A stretch of 64,000 nucleotides of DNA. Origin: Ontholestes murinus (Eukaryota > Arthropoda > Insecta > Coleoptera > Staphylinidae). Positions 12,110-25,100 of this stretch are shown here, in pieces. The notes beneath the pieces were generated by a model. That model was not told the origin of the DNA, did not search any database, and was given only the letters and a program-made list of their open reading frames with translations. The stretch spans positions 62,001 to 126,000 of the forward strand of contig CAXAKX010001196.1 of assembly GCA_963969525.1 (NCBI GenBank), given 5' to 3'. Position 1 is the first letter of the stretch. Every line of letters begins with the position of its first letter. The position numbers and the translations under genes are program-made.

Positions 12110-14172
12110 TATTGTTATTTCTTATTGTTATTGTTATTTCTTATTGTTATTGGTATTTCTTATAGTTATTGTTATTTCTTATTGTTATTGTTATTTCTTA
12201 TTGATATTGTTATTTCCTATTGTTATTGTTATTTATTATTGTTATTGTTATTTCTTATTGTTATTGTTATTTCATATTGTTATTGTTATTTCTTATTGTT
12301 ATTGTTATTTCTTATTATTATTGTTATTTCTTATTGTTAATGTTATTTCTTATTGTTATTGTTATTTCATATTGTTATTGTTATTTCTTATTGTTATTGG
12401 TATTTCTAATAGTTATTGTTATTTCTTATTGTTATTGTTATTTCTTATTGATATTGTTATTTCCTATTGTTATTGTTATTTATTATTGTTATTGTTATTT
12501 CTTATTGTTATTGTTATTTCATATTGTTATTGTTATTTCTTATTGTTATTGTTATTTCTTATTATTATTGTTATTTCTTATTGTTATTGTTATTTCTTAT
12601 AGTTATTGTTATTGTTATTTCTTATTGGTATTGTTATTTCCTATTGTTATTGTTATTTATTATTGTTATTGTTATTTCTTATTGTTATTGTTATTTCCTA
12701 TTGTTATTGTTATTTCTTTTCGTTATTGTTATTACTTATTGTTACTGTTATTTCTTTTTGTTATTGTTATTTCTTATTGTTATTGTTATTTCTTATTGTT
12801 ATTGTTATTTCTTATTGTTAATGTTATTTCTTATTGTTATTGTTATTTCCTATTGTTATTATTATTTCTTATTGTTATTGTTATTTCTTATTGTTATTGT
12901 TATTTCTTATTGTTATTTCTTATTGTTATTGTTATTTCCTATTGTTATTGTTATTTCTTATTGTTATTGTTATTTCTTATTGTTATTGTTATTTCTTATT
13001 GTTATTGTTATTTCTTATTGTTATTGTTATTTCTTTTTGTTATTGTTATTACTTATTGTTATTGTTATTTCTTTTTGGTATTGTTATTTCTTATTGTTAT
13101 TGTTATTGTTATTTCTTATTGTTATTGTTATTTCTTATTGTTATTGTTATTTCTTATTGTTATTGTTATTTCTTATTGCTATTGTTATTGCCTATTGTTA
13201 TTGTTATTTCTTATTGTTATTGTTCTTTCTTATTCTTATTGTTATTGTTATTTCTTATTGTTATTGTTATTTATTACTGTTGTTGTTATTTCTTATTGTT
13301 ATTGTTATTTCATATTGTTATTGTTATTTCTTATTGTTATTGTTATTTCTTATTGTTATTGTTATTTCTTATTGTTATTGTTATTTCCTATTGTTATTGT
13401 TATTTCTTATTGTTATTGTTATTTCTTATTGTTATTGTTATTTCTTATTGTTATTGTTATTTCTTATTGTTATTGTTATTTCTTATTGTTATTGTTATTT
13501 CTTTTTGTTATTGTTATTACTTATTGTTATTGTTATTTCTTATTGTTATTGTTATTTCTTTTTGTTATTGATATTTCTTATTGTTATTGTTATTTCTTAT
13601 TGTTCTTTCTTATTGTTATTGTTATTTCTTATTGTTATTGTTATTTCTTATTGTTATTGTTATTTCCTATTGTTATTATTATTTCTTATTGTTATTGTTA
13701 TTTCTTATTGTTATTGTTATTTCTTATTGTTATTGTTATTTCTTATTGTTATTGTTATTTCCTATTGTTATTGTTATTTCTTATTGTTATTGTTATTTCT
13801 TATTGTTATTGTTATTTCTTATTGTTATTGTTATTTCTTATTGTTATTGTTATTTCCTATTGTTATTATTATTTCTTATTGTTATTGCTATTTCTTATTG
13901 TTATTGTTATTTCTTATTGTTATTGTTATTTCCTATTGTTATTGTTATTTCTTATTGTTATTGTTATTTCTTATTGTTATTGTTATTTCTTATTGTTATT
14001 GTTATTTCTTATTGTTATTGTTATTTCCTATTGTTATTGTTATTACTTATTGTTATTGTTATTGTTATTTCTTATTGTTATTGTTATTTCTTATTGTTAT
14101 TGTTATTTCTTATTGTTATTGTTATTTCTTATTGTTATTGTTATTTCTTATTGTTATTGTTATTTCTTATAG
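12110..14172 (+). repeat. ~2-kb S block, copy S1
   Basis: Matches the S2 copy at a spacing of 2,804 bp from about 12,140 to 14,050, and at 2,785 bp near the end, so S2 has lost one 19-bp unit. Markers are paired GGTATTTC (12,150 and 12,400), a TAATAG variant (about 12,408), CTTTTCG (about 12,717), CTTTTTGG (13,077), TATTCTTATTG, TTACTGTTGTTG (13,271) and the closing TATAG plus TTGCC. It holds one of the few CG dinucleotides in the region (about 12,721). Confidence 0.85.
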
Positions 14173-14939
14173 TTATTGTTATTGCCTATTGTTATTATTA
14201 TTTCTTATTGTTATTGCTATTTCTTATTGTTATTGTTATTTCTTATTGTTATTGTTATTTCCTATTGTTATTGTTATTTCTTATTGTTATTGTTATTTCT
14301 TATTGTTATTGTTATTTCTTATTGTTATTGTTATTTCTTATTGTTATTGTTATTTCCTATTGTTATTGTTATTACTTATTGTTATTGTTATTGTTATTTC
14401 TTATTGTTATTGTTATTTCTTATTGTTATTGTTATTTCTTATTGTTATTGTTATTTCTTATTGTTATTGTTATTTCTTATTGTTATTGTTATTTCTTTTT
14501 GTTATTGTTATTACTTATTGTTATTGTTATTTCTTTTTGGTATTGTTATTTCTTATTGTTATTGTTATTGTTATTTCTTATTGTTATTGTTATTTCTTAT
14601 TGTTATTGTTATTTCTTATTGTTATTGTTATTTCTTATTGCTATTGTTATTGCCTATTGTTATTGTTATTTCTTATTGTTATTGTTCTTTCTTATTCTTA
14701 TTGTTATTGTTATTTCTTATTGTTATTGTTATTTATTACTGTTGTTGTTATTTCTTATTGTTATTGTTATTTCATATTGTTATTGTTATTTCTTATTGTT
14801 ATTGTTATTTCTTATTGTTATTGTTATTTCTTATTGTTATTGTTATTTCCTATTGTTATTGTTATTTCTTATTGTTATTGTTATTTCTTATTGTTATTGT
14901 TATTTCTTATTGTTATTGTTATTTCTTATTGTTATTGTT
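14173..14939 (+). repeat. segment between S1 and S2 that re-copies part of S1
   Basis: The part from about 14,420 to 14,955 repeats about 12,960-13,493 at an exact spacing of 1,462 bp. It includes CTTTTTGG (14,539), TATTCTTATTG and TTACTGTTGTTG (14,733). The earlier part resembles about 13.86-14.05 kb, sharing CTATTGTTATTATTATTTC followed by a TTGCTATTTC unit. This copy lacks the TATGG and TCTTGTTG markers that precede S1 and S3, so S2 has a different left flank from its relatives. Confidence 0.75.
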
Positions 14940-16957
14940 ATTTCTTATTGTTATTGGTATTTCTTATAGTTATTGTTATTTCTTATTGTTATTGTTATTT
15001 CTTATTGATATTGTTATTTCCTATTGTTATTGTTATTTATTATTGTTATTGTTATTTCTTATTGTTATTGTTATTTCATATTGTTATTGTTATTTCTTAT
15101 TGTTATTGTTATTTCTTATTATTATTGTTATTTCTTATTGTTAATGTTATTTCTTATTGTTATTGTTATTTCATATTGTTATTGTTATTTCTTATTGTTA
15201 TTGGTATTTCTAATAGTTATTGTTATTTCTTATTGTTATTGTTATTTCTTATTGATATTGTTATTTCCTATTGTTATTGTTATTTATTATTGTTATTGTT
15301 ATTTCTTATTGTTATTGTTATTTCATATTGTTATTGTTATTTCTTATTGTTATTGTTATTTCTTATTATTATTGTTATTTCTTATTGTTATTGTTATTTC
15401 TTATAGTTATTGTTATTGTTATTTCTTATTGGTATTGTTATTTCCTATTGTTATTGTTATTTATTATTGTTATTGTTATTTCTTATTGTTATTGTTATTT
15501 CCTATTGTTATTGTTATTTCTTTTCGTTATTGTTATTACTTATTGTTACTGTTATTTCTTTTTGTTATTGTTATTTCTTATTGTTATTGTTATTTCTTAT
15601 TGTTATTGTTATTTCTTATTGTTAATGTTATTTCTTATTGTTATTGTTATTTCCTATTGTTATTATTATTTCTTATTGTTATTGTTATTTCTTATTGTTA
15701 TTGTTATTTCTTATTGTTATTTCTTATTGTTATTGTTATTTCCTATTGTTATTGTTATTTCTTATTGTTATTGTTATTTCTTATTGTTATTGTTATTTCT
15801 TATTGTTATTGTTATTTCTTATTGTTATTGTTATTTCTTTTTGTTATTGTTATTACTTATTGTTATTGTTATTTCTTTTTGGTATTGTTATTTCTTATTG
15901 TTATTGTTATTGTTATTTCTTATTGTTATTGTTATTTCTTATTGTTATTGTTATTTCTTATTGTTATTGTTATTTCTTATTGCTATTGTTATTGCCTATT
16001 GTTATTGTTATTTCTTATTGTTATTGTTCTTTCTTATTCTTATTGTTATTGTTATTTCTTATTGTTATTGTTATTTATTACTGTTGTTGTTATTTCTTAT
16101 TGTTATTGTTATTTCATATTGTTATTGTTATTTCTTATTGTTATTGTTATTTCTTATTGTTATTGTTATTTCTTATTGTTATTGTTATTTCCTATTGTTA
16201 TTGTTATTTCTTATTGTTATTGTTATTTCTTATTGTTATTGTTATTTCTTATTGTTATTGTTATTTCTTATTGTTATTGTTATTTCTTATTGTTATTGTT
16301 ATTTCTTTTTGTTATTGTTATTACTTATTGTTATTGTTATTTCTTATTGTTATTGTTATTTCTTTTTGTTATTGATATTTCTTATTGTTATTGTTATTTC
16401 TTATTGTTCTTTCTTATTGTTATTGTTATTTCTTATTGTTATTGTTATTTCTTATTTTTATTGTTATTTCCTATTGTTATTATTATTTCTTATTGTTATT
16501 GTTATTTCTTATTGTTATTGTTATTTCTTATTGTTATTGTTATTTCTTATTGTTATTGTTATTTCCTATTGTTATTGTTATTTCTTATTGTTATTGTTAT
16601 TTCTTATTGTTATTGTTATTTCTTATTGTTATTGTTATTTCTTATTGTTATTGTTATTTCCTATTGTTATTATTATTTCTTATTGTTATTGCTATTTCTT
16701 ATTGTTATTGTTATTTCTTATTGTTATTGTTATTTCCTATTGTTATTGTTATTTCTTATTGTTATTGTTATTTCTTATTGTTATTGTTATTTCTTATTGT
16801 TATTGTTATTTCTTATTGTTATTGTTATTTCCTATTGTTATTGTTATTACTTATTGTTATTGTTATTGTTATTTCTTATTGTTATTGTTATTTCTTATTG
16901 TTATTGTTATTTCTTATTGTTATTGTTATTTCTTATTGTTATTGTTATTTCTTATAG
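14940..16957 (+). repeat. ~2-kb S block, copy S2
   Basis: Near-copy of 12,110-14,172, offset 2,804 bp (2,785 bp at its end). It also pairs with S3 at an offset of about 3,687-3,719 bp. A few private changes are visible, for example TTATTTTTATTG at about 16,455 where S1 has the consensus. It ends at the same TATAG plus TTGCC marker. Confidence 0.85.
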
Positions 16958-18380
16958 TTATTGTTATTGCCTATTGTTATTGTTATTTCTTATTTTTATT
17001 GTTCTTTCTTATTGTTATTGTTATTTCTTATTGTTATTGTTATTTATTACTGTTGTTGTTATTTCTTATTGTTATTGTTATTTCTTATTGTTATTGTTAT
17101 TTCTTATTATTATTGTTATTTCTTATTGTTAGTGTTATTTCTTATTGTTATTGATAGTTCTTATTGTTATTGTTATTTCTTATTGTTATTGTTATTTCCT
17201 ATTGTTATTATTATTTCTTATTGTTATTGTTATTTCTTATTGTTATTGTTATTTCTTATTGTTATTGTTATTTCTTATTGTTATTGTTATTTCTTTTTGT
17301 TATTGATATTTCTTATTGTTATTGTTATTTCTTATTGTTCTTTCTTATTGTTATTGTTATTTCTTATTGTTATTGTTATTTCTTATTGTTATTGTTATTT
17401 CTTATTGTTATTGTTATTTCCTATTGTTATTGTTATTTCTTTTCGTTATTGTTATTACTTATTGTTACTGTTATTTCTTTTTGTTATTGTTATTTCTTAC
17501 TGTTATTGTTATTTCTTATTGTTATTGTTATTTCTTATTGTTATTGTTATCTCTTATTGTTAGTGTTATTTCTTATTGTTATTGTTATTTCCTATTGTTA
17601 TTATTATTTCTTATTGTTATTGTTATTTCTTATTGTTATTGTTATTTCTTATTGTTATTTCTTATTGTTATTGTTATTTCCTATTGTTATTGTTATTTCT
17701 TATTGTAATTGTTATTTCTTATTGTTATTGTTATTTCTTATTGTTATTGTTATTTCTTATTGTTATTGTTATTTCTTATTGTTATTGTTATTTCTTTTTG
17801 TTATTGTTATTACTTATTGTTATTGTTATTTCTTTTTGTTATTGTTATTTCTTATTGTTATTGTTATTGTTATTTCTTATTGTTATTGTTATTTCTTATT
17901 GTTATTGTTATTTCTTATTGTTATTGTTATTTCTTATTGTTATTGTTATTGCCTATTGTTATTGTTATTTCTTATTGTTATTGTTCTTTCTTATTCTTAT
18001 TGTTATTTCTTATTGTTATTGTTATTTCTTATTGTTATTGTTATTTATTACTGTTGTTGTTATTTCTTATTGTTATTGTTATTTCATATTGTTATTGTTA
18101 TTTCTTATTGTTATTGTTATTTCTTATTATTATTGTTATTTCTTATTGTTAGTGTTATTTCTTATTGTTATTGTTAGTTCTTATTGTTATTGTTATTTCT
18201 TATTGTTATTTCTTATTGTTATTGTTATTTCTTATTGTTATTGTTATTTCTTATTGTTATTGTTATTTATTATTGTTATTGTTATTTCCTATTGTTATTG
18301 TTATTTCTTATTGTTATTGTTATTTATTATTGTTATTGTTATTTCTTATTGTTATTGTTATTTCTTTATTGTTCTTTCTT
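16958..18380 (+). repeat. K block following S2
   Basis: Contains TTACTGTTGTTG (about 17,049 and 18,050), TGATAGTTC (about 17,153, a private variant of TGTTAGTTC), TGTTAGTTC (about 18,176) and TTTATTGTTCTTTC (about 18,364). Its counterpart after S3 (20,715-22,160) lies 3,738-3,770 bp downstream. S2 plus this block and S3 plus its K block therefore form a ~3.7-kb tandem pair. Confidence 0.78.
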
Positions 18381-18599
18381 ATTGTTATTGTTATTTCTTA
18401 TTGTTATTGTTATTGCCTATTGTTATTGTTATTTCTTATTGTTATTGTTATTTCTTATTGTTATTGTTATTTCTTATTGTTATTGTTATTTCTTATTGTT
18501 ATGGTTATTTCTTGTTGTTATTGTTATTTCTTATTGTTATTGTTATTTCTTATAGTTATTGTTATTTCTTATTGTTAGTGTTATTTCTTATTGTTATTG
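18381..18599 (+). repeat. short satellite link before S3 with TATGG / TCTTGTTG markers
   Basis: 19-bp units with TTATGGTTATTTC (about 18,501), TCTTGTTG, TATAG and TTAGTG, the same set that precedes S1 at about 12.0 kb and S0 at about 4.2 kb. Confidence 0.7.
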
Positions 18600-20714
18600 T
18601 TATTGTTATTTGTTATTGTTATTGTTATTTCTTATTGTTATTGTTATTTTTTATTGTTATTGGTATTTCTTATAGTTATTGTTATTTCTTATTGTTATTG
18701 TTATTTCTTATTGATATTGTTATTTCCTATTGTTATTGTTATTTATTATTGTTATTGTTATTTCTTATTGTTATTGTTATTTCATATTGTTATTGTTATT
18801 TCTTATTGTTATTGTTATTTCTTATTATTATTGTTATTTCTTATTGTTAATGTTATTTCTTATTGTTATTGTTATTTCATATTGTTATTGTTATTTCTTA
18901 TTGTTATTGGTATTTCTAATAGTTATTGTTATTTCTTATTGTTATTGTTATTTCTTATTGATATTGTTATTTCCTATTGTTATTGTTATTTCTTATTGTT
19001 ATTGTTATTTCATATTGTTATTGTTATTTCTTATTGTTATTGTTATTTCTTATTATTATTGTTATTTCTTATTGTTATTGTTATTTCTTATAGTTATTGT
19101 TATTGTTATTTCTTATTGGTATTGTTATTTCCTATTGTTATTGTTATTTATTATTGTTATTGTTATTTCTTATTGTTATTGTTATTTCCTATTGTTATTG
19201 TTATTTCTTTTCGTTATTGTTATTACTTATTGTTACTGTTATTTCTTTTTGTTATTGTTATTTCTTATTGTTATTGTTATTTCTTATTGTTATTGTTATT
19301 TCTTATTGTTAATGTTATTTCTTATTGTTATTGTTATTTCCTATTGTTATTATTATTTCTTATTGTTATTGTTATTTCTTATTGTTATTGTTATTTCTTA
19401 TTGTTATTTCTTATTGTTATTGTTATTTCCTATTGTTATTGTTATTTCTTATTGTTATTGTTATTTCTTATTATTATTGTTATTTCTTATTGTTATTGTT
19501 ATTTCTTATTGTTATTGTTATTTCTTATTGTTATTGTTATTTCTTTTTGTTATTGTTATTACTTATTGTTATTGTTATTTCTTTTTGTTATTGTTATTTC
19601 TTATTGTTATTGTTATTGTTATTTCTTATTGTTATTGTTATTTCTTATTGTTATTGTTATTTCTTATTGTTATTGTTATTTCTTATTGTTATTGTTATTG
19701 CCTATTGTTATTGTTATTTCTTATTGTTATTGTTCTTTCTTATTCTTATTGTTATTTCTTATTGTTATTGTTATTTCTTATTGTTATTGTTATTTATTAC
19801 TGTTGTTGTTATTTCTTATTGTTATTGTTATTTCATATTGTTATTGTTATTTCCTATTGTTATTGTTATTTCTTATTGTTATTGTTATTTCTTATTGTTA
19901 TTGTTATTTCCTATTGTTATTGTTATTTCTTATTGTTATTGTTATTTCTTATTGTTATTGTTATTTCTTATTGTTATTGTTATTTCTTATTGTTATTGTT
20001 ATTTCTTATTGTTATTGTTATTTCTTTTTGTTATTGTTATTACTTATTGTTATTGTTATTTCTTATTGTTATTGTTATTTCTTTTTGTTATTGATATTTC
20101 TTATTGTTATTGTTATTTCTTATTGTTCTTTCTTATTGTTATTGTTATTTCTTATTGTTATTGTTATTTCTTATTGTTATTGTTATTTCCTATTGTTATT
20201 ATTATTTCTTATTGTTATTGTTATTTCTTATTGTTATTGTTATTTCTTATTGTTATTGTTATTTCTTATTGTTATTGTTATTTCCTATTGTTATTGTTAT
20301 TTCTTATTGTTATTGTTATTTCTTATTGTTATTGTTATTTCTTATTGTTATTGTTATTTCTTATTGTTATTGTTATTTCCTATTGTTATTATTATTTCTT
20401 ATTGTTATTGTTATTTCTTATTGTTATTGTTATTTCTTATTGTTATTGTTATTTCCTATTGTTATTGTTATTTCTTATTGTTATTGTTATTTCTTATTGT
20501 TATTGTTATTTCTTATTGTTATTGTTATTTCTTATTGTTATTGTTATTTCCTATTGTTATTGTTATTACTTATTGTTATTGTTATTTCTTTTTGTTATTG
20601 TTATTTCTTATTGTTATTGTTATTGTTATTTCTTATTGTTATTGTTATTTCTTATTGTTATTGTTATTTCTTATTGTTATTGTTATTTCTTATTGTTATT
20701 GTTATTTCTTATAG
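18600..20714 (+). repeat. ~2-kb S block, copy S3
   Basis: Fourth copy of the S block. Its offset from S1 is 6,510 bp at the left and 6,491-6,523 bp inside, so the copies differ by whole 19-bp units. It lacks the CTTTTTGG change seen in S1 and S2 and has plain CTTTTTG there. The closing TATAG is at 20,712-20,714. Confidence 0.83.
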
Positions 20715-22185
20715 TTATTGTTATTGCCTATTGTTATTGTTATTTCTTATTGTTATTGTTCTTTCTTATTGTTATTGTTATTTCTTATTGTTATTGTTAT
20801 TTATTACTGTTGTTGTTATTTCTTATTGTTATTGTTATTTCTTATTGTTATTGTTATTTCTTATTATTATTGTTATTTCTTATTGTTAGTGTTATTTCTT
20901 ATTGTTATTGTTAGTTCTTATTGTTATTGTTATTTCTTATTGTTATTGTTATTTCCTATTGTTATTATTATTTCTTATTGTTATTGTTATTTCTTATTGT
21001 TATTGTTATTTCTTATTGTTATTGTTATTTCTTATTGTTATTGTTATTTCTTATTGTTATTGTTATTTCTTTTTGTTATTGATATTTCTTATTGTTATTG
21101 TTATTTCTTATTGTTCTTTCTTATTGTTATTGTTATTTCTTATTGTTATTGTTATTTCTTATTGTTATTGTTATTTCTTATTGTTATTGTTATTTCCTAT
21201 TGTTATTGTTATTTCTTTTCGTTATTGTTATTACTTAATGTTACTGTTATTTCTTTTTGTTATTGTTATTTCTTACTGTTATTGTTATTTCTTATTGTTA
21301 TTGTTATTTCTTATTGTCATTGTTATCTCTTATTGTTAATGTTATTTCTTATTGTTATTGTTATTTCCTATTGTTATTATTATTTCTTATTGTTATTGTT
21401 ATTTCTTATTGTTATTGTTATTTCTTATTGTTATTGTTATTTCTTATTGTTATTTCTTATTGTTATTGTTATTTCCTATTGTTATTGTTATTTCTTATTG
21501 TAATTGTTATTTCTTATTGTTATTGTTATTTCTTATTGTTATTGTTATTTCTTATTGTAATTGTTATTTCTTATTGTTATTGTTATTTCTTTTTGTTATT
21601 GTTATTACTTATTGTTATTGTTATTTCTTTTTGTTATTGTTATTTCTTATTGTTATTGTTATTTCTTATTGTTATTGTTATTTCTTATTGTTATTGTTAT
21701 TTCTTATTGTTATTGTTATTTCTTATTGTTATTGTTATTGCCTATTGTTATTGTTATTTCTTATTGTTATTGTTCTTTCTTATTCTTATTGTTATTTCTT
21801 ATTGTTATTGTTATTTATTACTGTTGTTGTTATTTCTTATTGTTATTGTTATTTCATATTGTTATTGTTATTTCTTATTGTTATTGTTATTTCTTATTAT
21901 TATTGTTATTTCTTATTGTTAGTGTTATTTCTTATTGTTATTGTTAGTTCTTATTGTTATTGTTATTTCTTATTGTTATTTCTTATTGTTATTGTTATTT
22001 CTTATTGTTATTGTTATTTCTTATTGTTATTGTTATTTATTATTGTTATTGTTATTTCCTATTGTTATTGTTATTTCTTATTGTTATTGTTATTTATTAT
22101 TGTTATTGTTATTTCTTATTGTTATTGTTATTTCTTTATTGTTCTTTCTTATTTCTTTATTGTTCTTTCTTATTGTTATTGTTAT
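20715..22185 (+). repeat. K block following S3, ending in a 21-bp duplication
   Basis: Carries TTACTGTTGTTG at about 20,804 and 21,823, and TGTTAGTTC at about 20,911 and 21,948. It ends with TTTATTGTTCTTTC present twice in a row (about 22,134-22,175, spacing 21 bp), where the other K blocks have it once. TGTCATTG at about 21,316 is an isolated occurrence outside its usual block. Confidence 0.75.
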
Positions 22186-25100
22186 TTCTTATTGTTATTA
22201 TTATTTCTTATTGTTATTGTTATTTCTTATTGTTATTGTTATTTCCTATTGTTATTGTTACTTCTTTTTGTTATTGTTATTACTTATTGTTATTGTTATT
22301 TCTTTTTGTTATTGTTATTTCTTATTCTTATTGTTGTTTCTTATTTTTATTGTTATTTCTTATTGTTATTGTTATTTCTTATTGTTATTGTTATTTCTTA
22401 TTGTTATTGTTATTTCTTATTGTTATTGTTATTTCTTATTGTTATTGTTATTTCTTATTATTATTGTTATTTCTTATTGTTATTGTTATTTCTTATAGTT
22501 ATTGTTATTGTTTATTCTTATTGGTATTGTTATTTCCTATTGTTATTGTTATTTATTATTGTTATTGTTATTTCTTATTGTTATTGTTATTTCATATTGT
22601 TATTGTTATTTCTTATTTTTAGTGTTATTTCTTATTGTTATTGTTATTTCTTATTGTTATTGTTATTTATTATTGTTATTTTTATTTCCTATTGTTATTG
22701 TTATTTCTTATTGTTATTGTTATTTCTTATTGTTATTGTTATTTCTTATTGTTATTGTTATTGTTATTTCTTATTGTTATTGTTATTTCTTATTGTTATT
22801 GTTATTTCTTATTGTTATTGTTATTTCTTATAGTTATTGTTATTTTTTATAGTTATTGTTATTTCTTATTGATATTGTTATTTCTTATTGTTATTGTTAT
22901 TTCCTATTGTTATTGTAATTTCTTATTGTTATTGTTATTTCTTAATGGTATTGTTATTTCTTATTGTTATTGTTATTTCTTTTTGTTATTGATATTTCTT
23001 ATTGTTATTGTTATTTCTTATTGTTCTTTCTTATTGTTATTGTTATTTCTTATTGTTATTTCCTATTGTTATTGTTATTTCTTTTTGTTATAGTTATTAC
23101 TTATTGTTATTGTTATTTCTTTTTGTTATTGTTATTTCTTATTGTTATTGTTATTTCTTATTGTTATTGTTATTTCTTATTGTTATTGTTATTTCTTATT
23201 GTTATTGTTATTTCTTATTGTTATTGTTATTTCTTATTGTTATTGTTATTTCCTATTGTTATTGTTATTTCTTATTGTTATTGTTATTTCTTATTGTTAT
23301 TCGTATTGTTATTTCTTATTGTTATTTTTATTTCTTATTGTTATTTCTTAATGTTATTGTTATTTCTTATTGTTATTGTTATTTCTTATTGTTATTGTTA
23401 TTTCTTATTGTTATTGTTATTTCTTATTGTTATTGTTATTTCTTATTGTTATTGTTGTTTCTTATTGTTATTGTTATTTCTTATTGTTATTGTTATTTCT
23501 TAATATTATTGTTATTTCTTATTGTTATTGTTATTTCTTATTGTTATTGTTATTTCTTTTTGTTATTGTTATTTCTTATTGTTATTGTTATTTCTTATTG
23601 TTTTTGTTATTTCTTATTGATATTGTTATTTCTTATTGTTATTGTTATTTTTTTATTGTTATTGTAATTTCTTATTGTTACTGTTATTTCTTATTGTTAT
23701 TGTTATTTTTTATTGTTATTGTTATTTCTTATTGTAATTGTTATTTCCTATTGTTATTGTTATTTCTTATTGTCATTGTTATTTCTTATTGTTATTGTTA
23801 TTTCTTATTGTTATTGTTATTTTTTATTGGTATTGTTATTTCCTATTGTTATTGTTATTTATTATTGTTATTGTTATTTCTTATTGTTATTGTTATTTCA
23901 TATTGTTATTGTTATTTCTTATTATTATTGTTATTTCTTATTGTTAGTGTTATTTCTTATTGTTATTGTTATTTCTTATTGTTATTGTTATTTCTTATTG
24001 TTATTGTTATTTATTATTGTTATTGTTATTTCCTATTGTTATTGTTATTGTTATTTCTTATTGTTATTGTTATTTCTTATTGTTATTGTTATTGTTATTT
24101 CTTATTGTTATTGTTATTTCTTATTGTTATTGTTATTTCTTATTGTTATTGTTATTTCCTATTGTTATTGTTACTTCTTTTTGTTATTGTTATTACTTAC
24201 TGTTATTGTTATTTCCTTTTGTTATTGTTATTTCTTATTGTTATAGTTATTTCTTATTGTTATTGTTATTTCCTATTGTTATTGTTACTTCTTTTTGTTA
24301 TTGTTATTACTTACTGTTATTGTTATTTCCTTTTGTTATTGTTATTTCTTATTGTTATAGTTATTTCTTATTGTTATTGTTATTGTTATTTCTTATTGGT
24401 ATTATTATTTCTTATTGTTATTGTTATTTCTTATTGTTATTGTTATTTCTTATTGTTAGTGTTATTTCTTATAGTTATTGTTATTTCTTATTGTTATTGT
24501 TATTTCCTATTGATATTGTTATTTCCTATTGTTATTGTTATTTCTTATTGTTATTGTTATTTCATATTGTTATTGTTATTTCTTATTGTTATTGTTATTT
24601 CTTATTATTATTGTTATTTCTTATTGTTATTGTTATTTCTTATTGTTATTGTTATTTATTATTGTTATTGTTATTTCCTATTGTTATTGTTACTTCTTAT
24701 TGTTATTTCTTATTGTTATTGTGATTGTTATTTCTTATTGTTATTGTTATTTCCTATTGTTATTGTTATTTCTTATTGTTATTGTTATTGCCTATTGTTA
24801 TTGTTATTTCTTATTGTTATTGTTATTTCTTATTGTTATTGTTATTGTTATTTCTTATTGTTATTGTTGTTTCTTATTGTTATTGTTATTTCTTATTGTT
24901 ATTGTTATTTCTTATTGTTATTGTTATTTCTTATAGTTATTGTTATTTCTTATAGTTATTGTTATTTCTTATTGTTATTGTTATTTCTTATTGTTATTGT
25001 TATTTCTTATTGTTATTGTTATTTCCTATTGTTATTGTTATTTCTTATTGTTATTGTTATTTATTATTGTTATTGTTATTTCTTAATATTATTGTTATTT

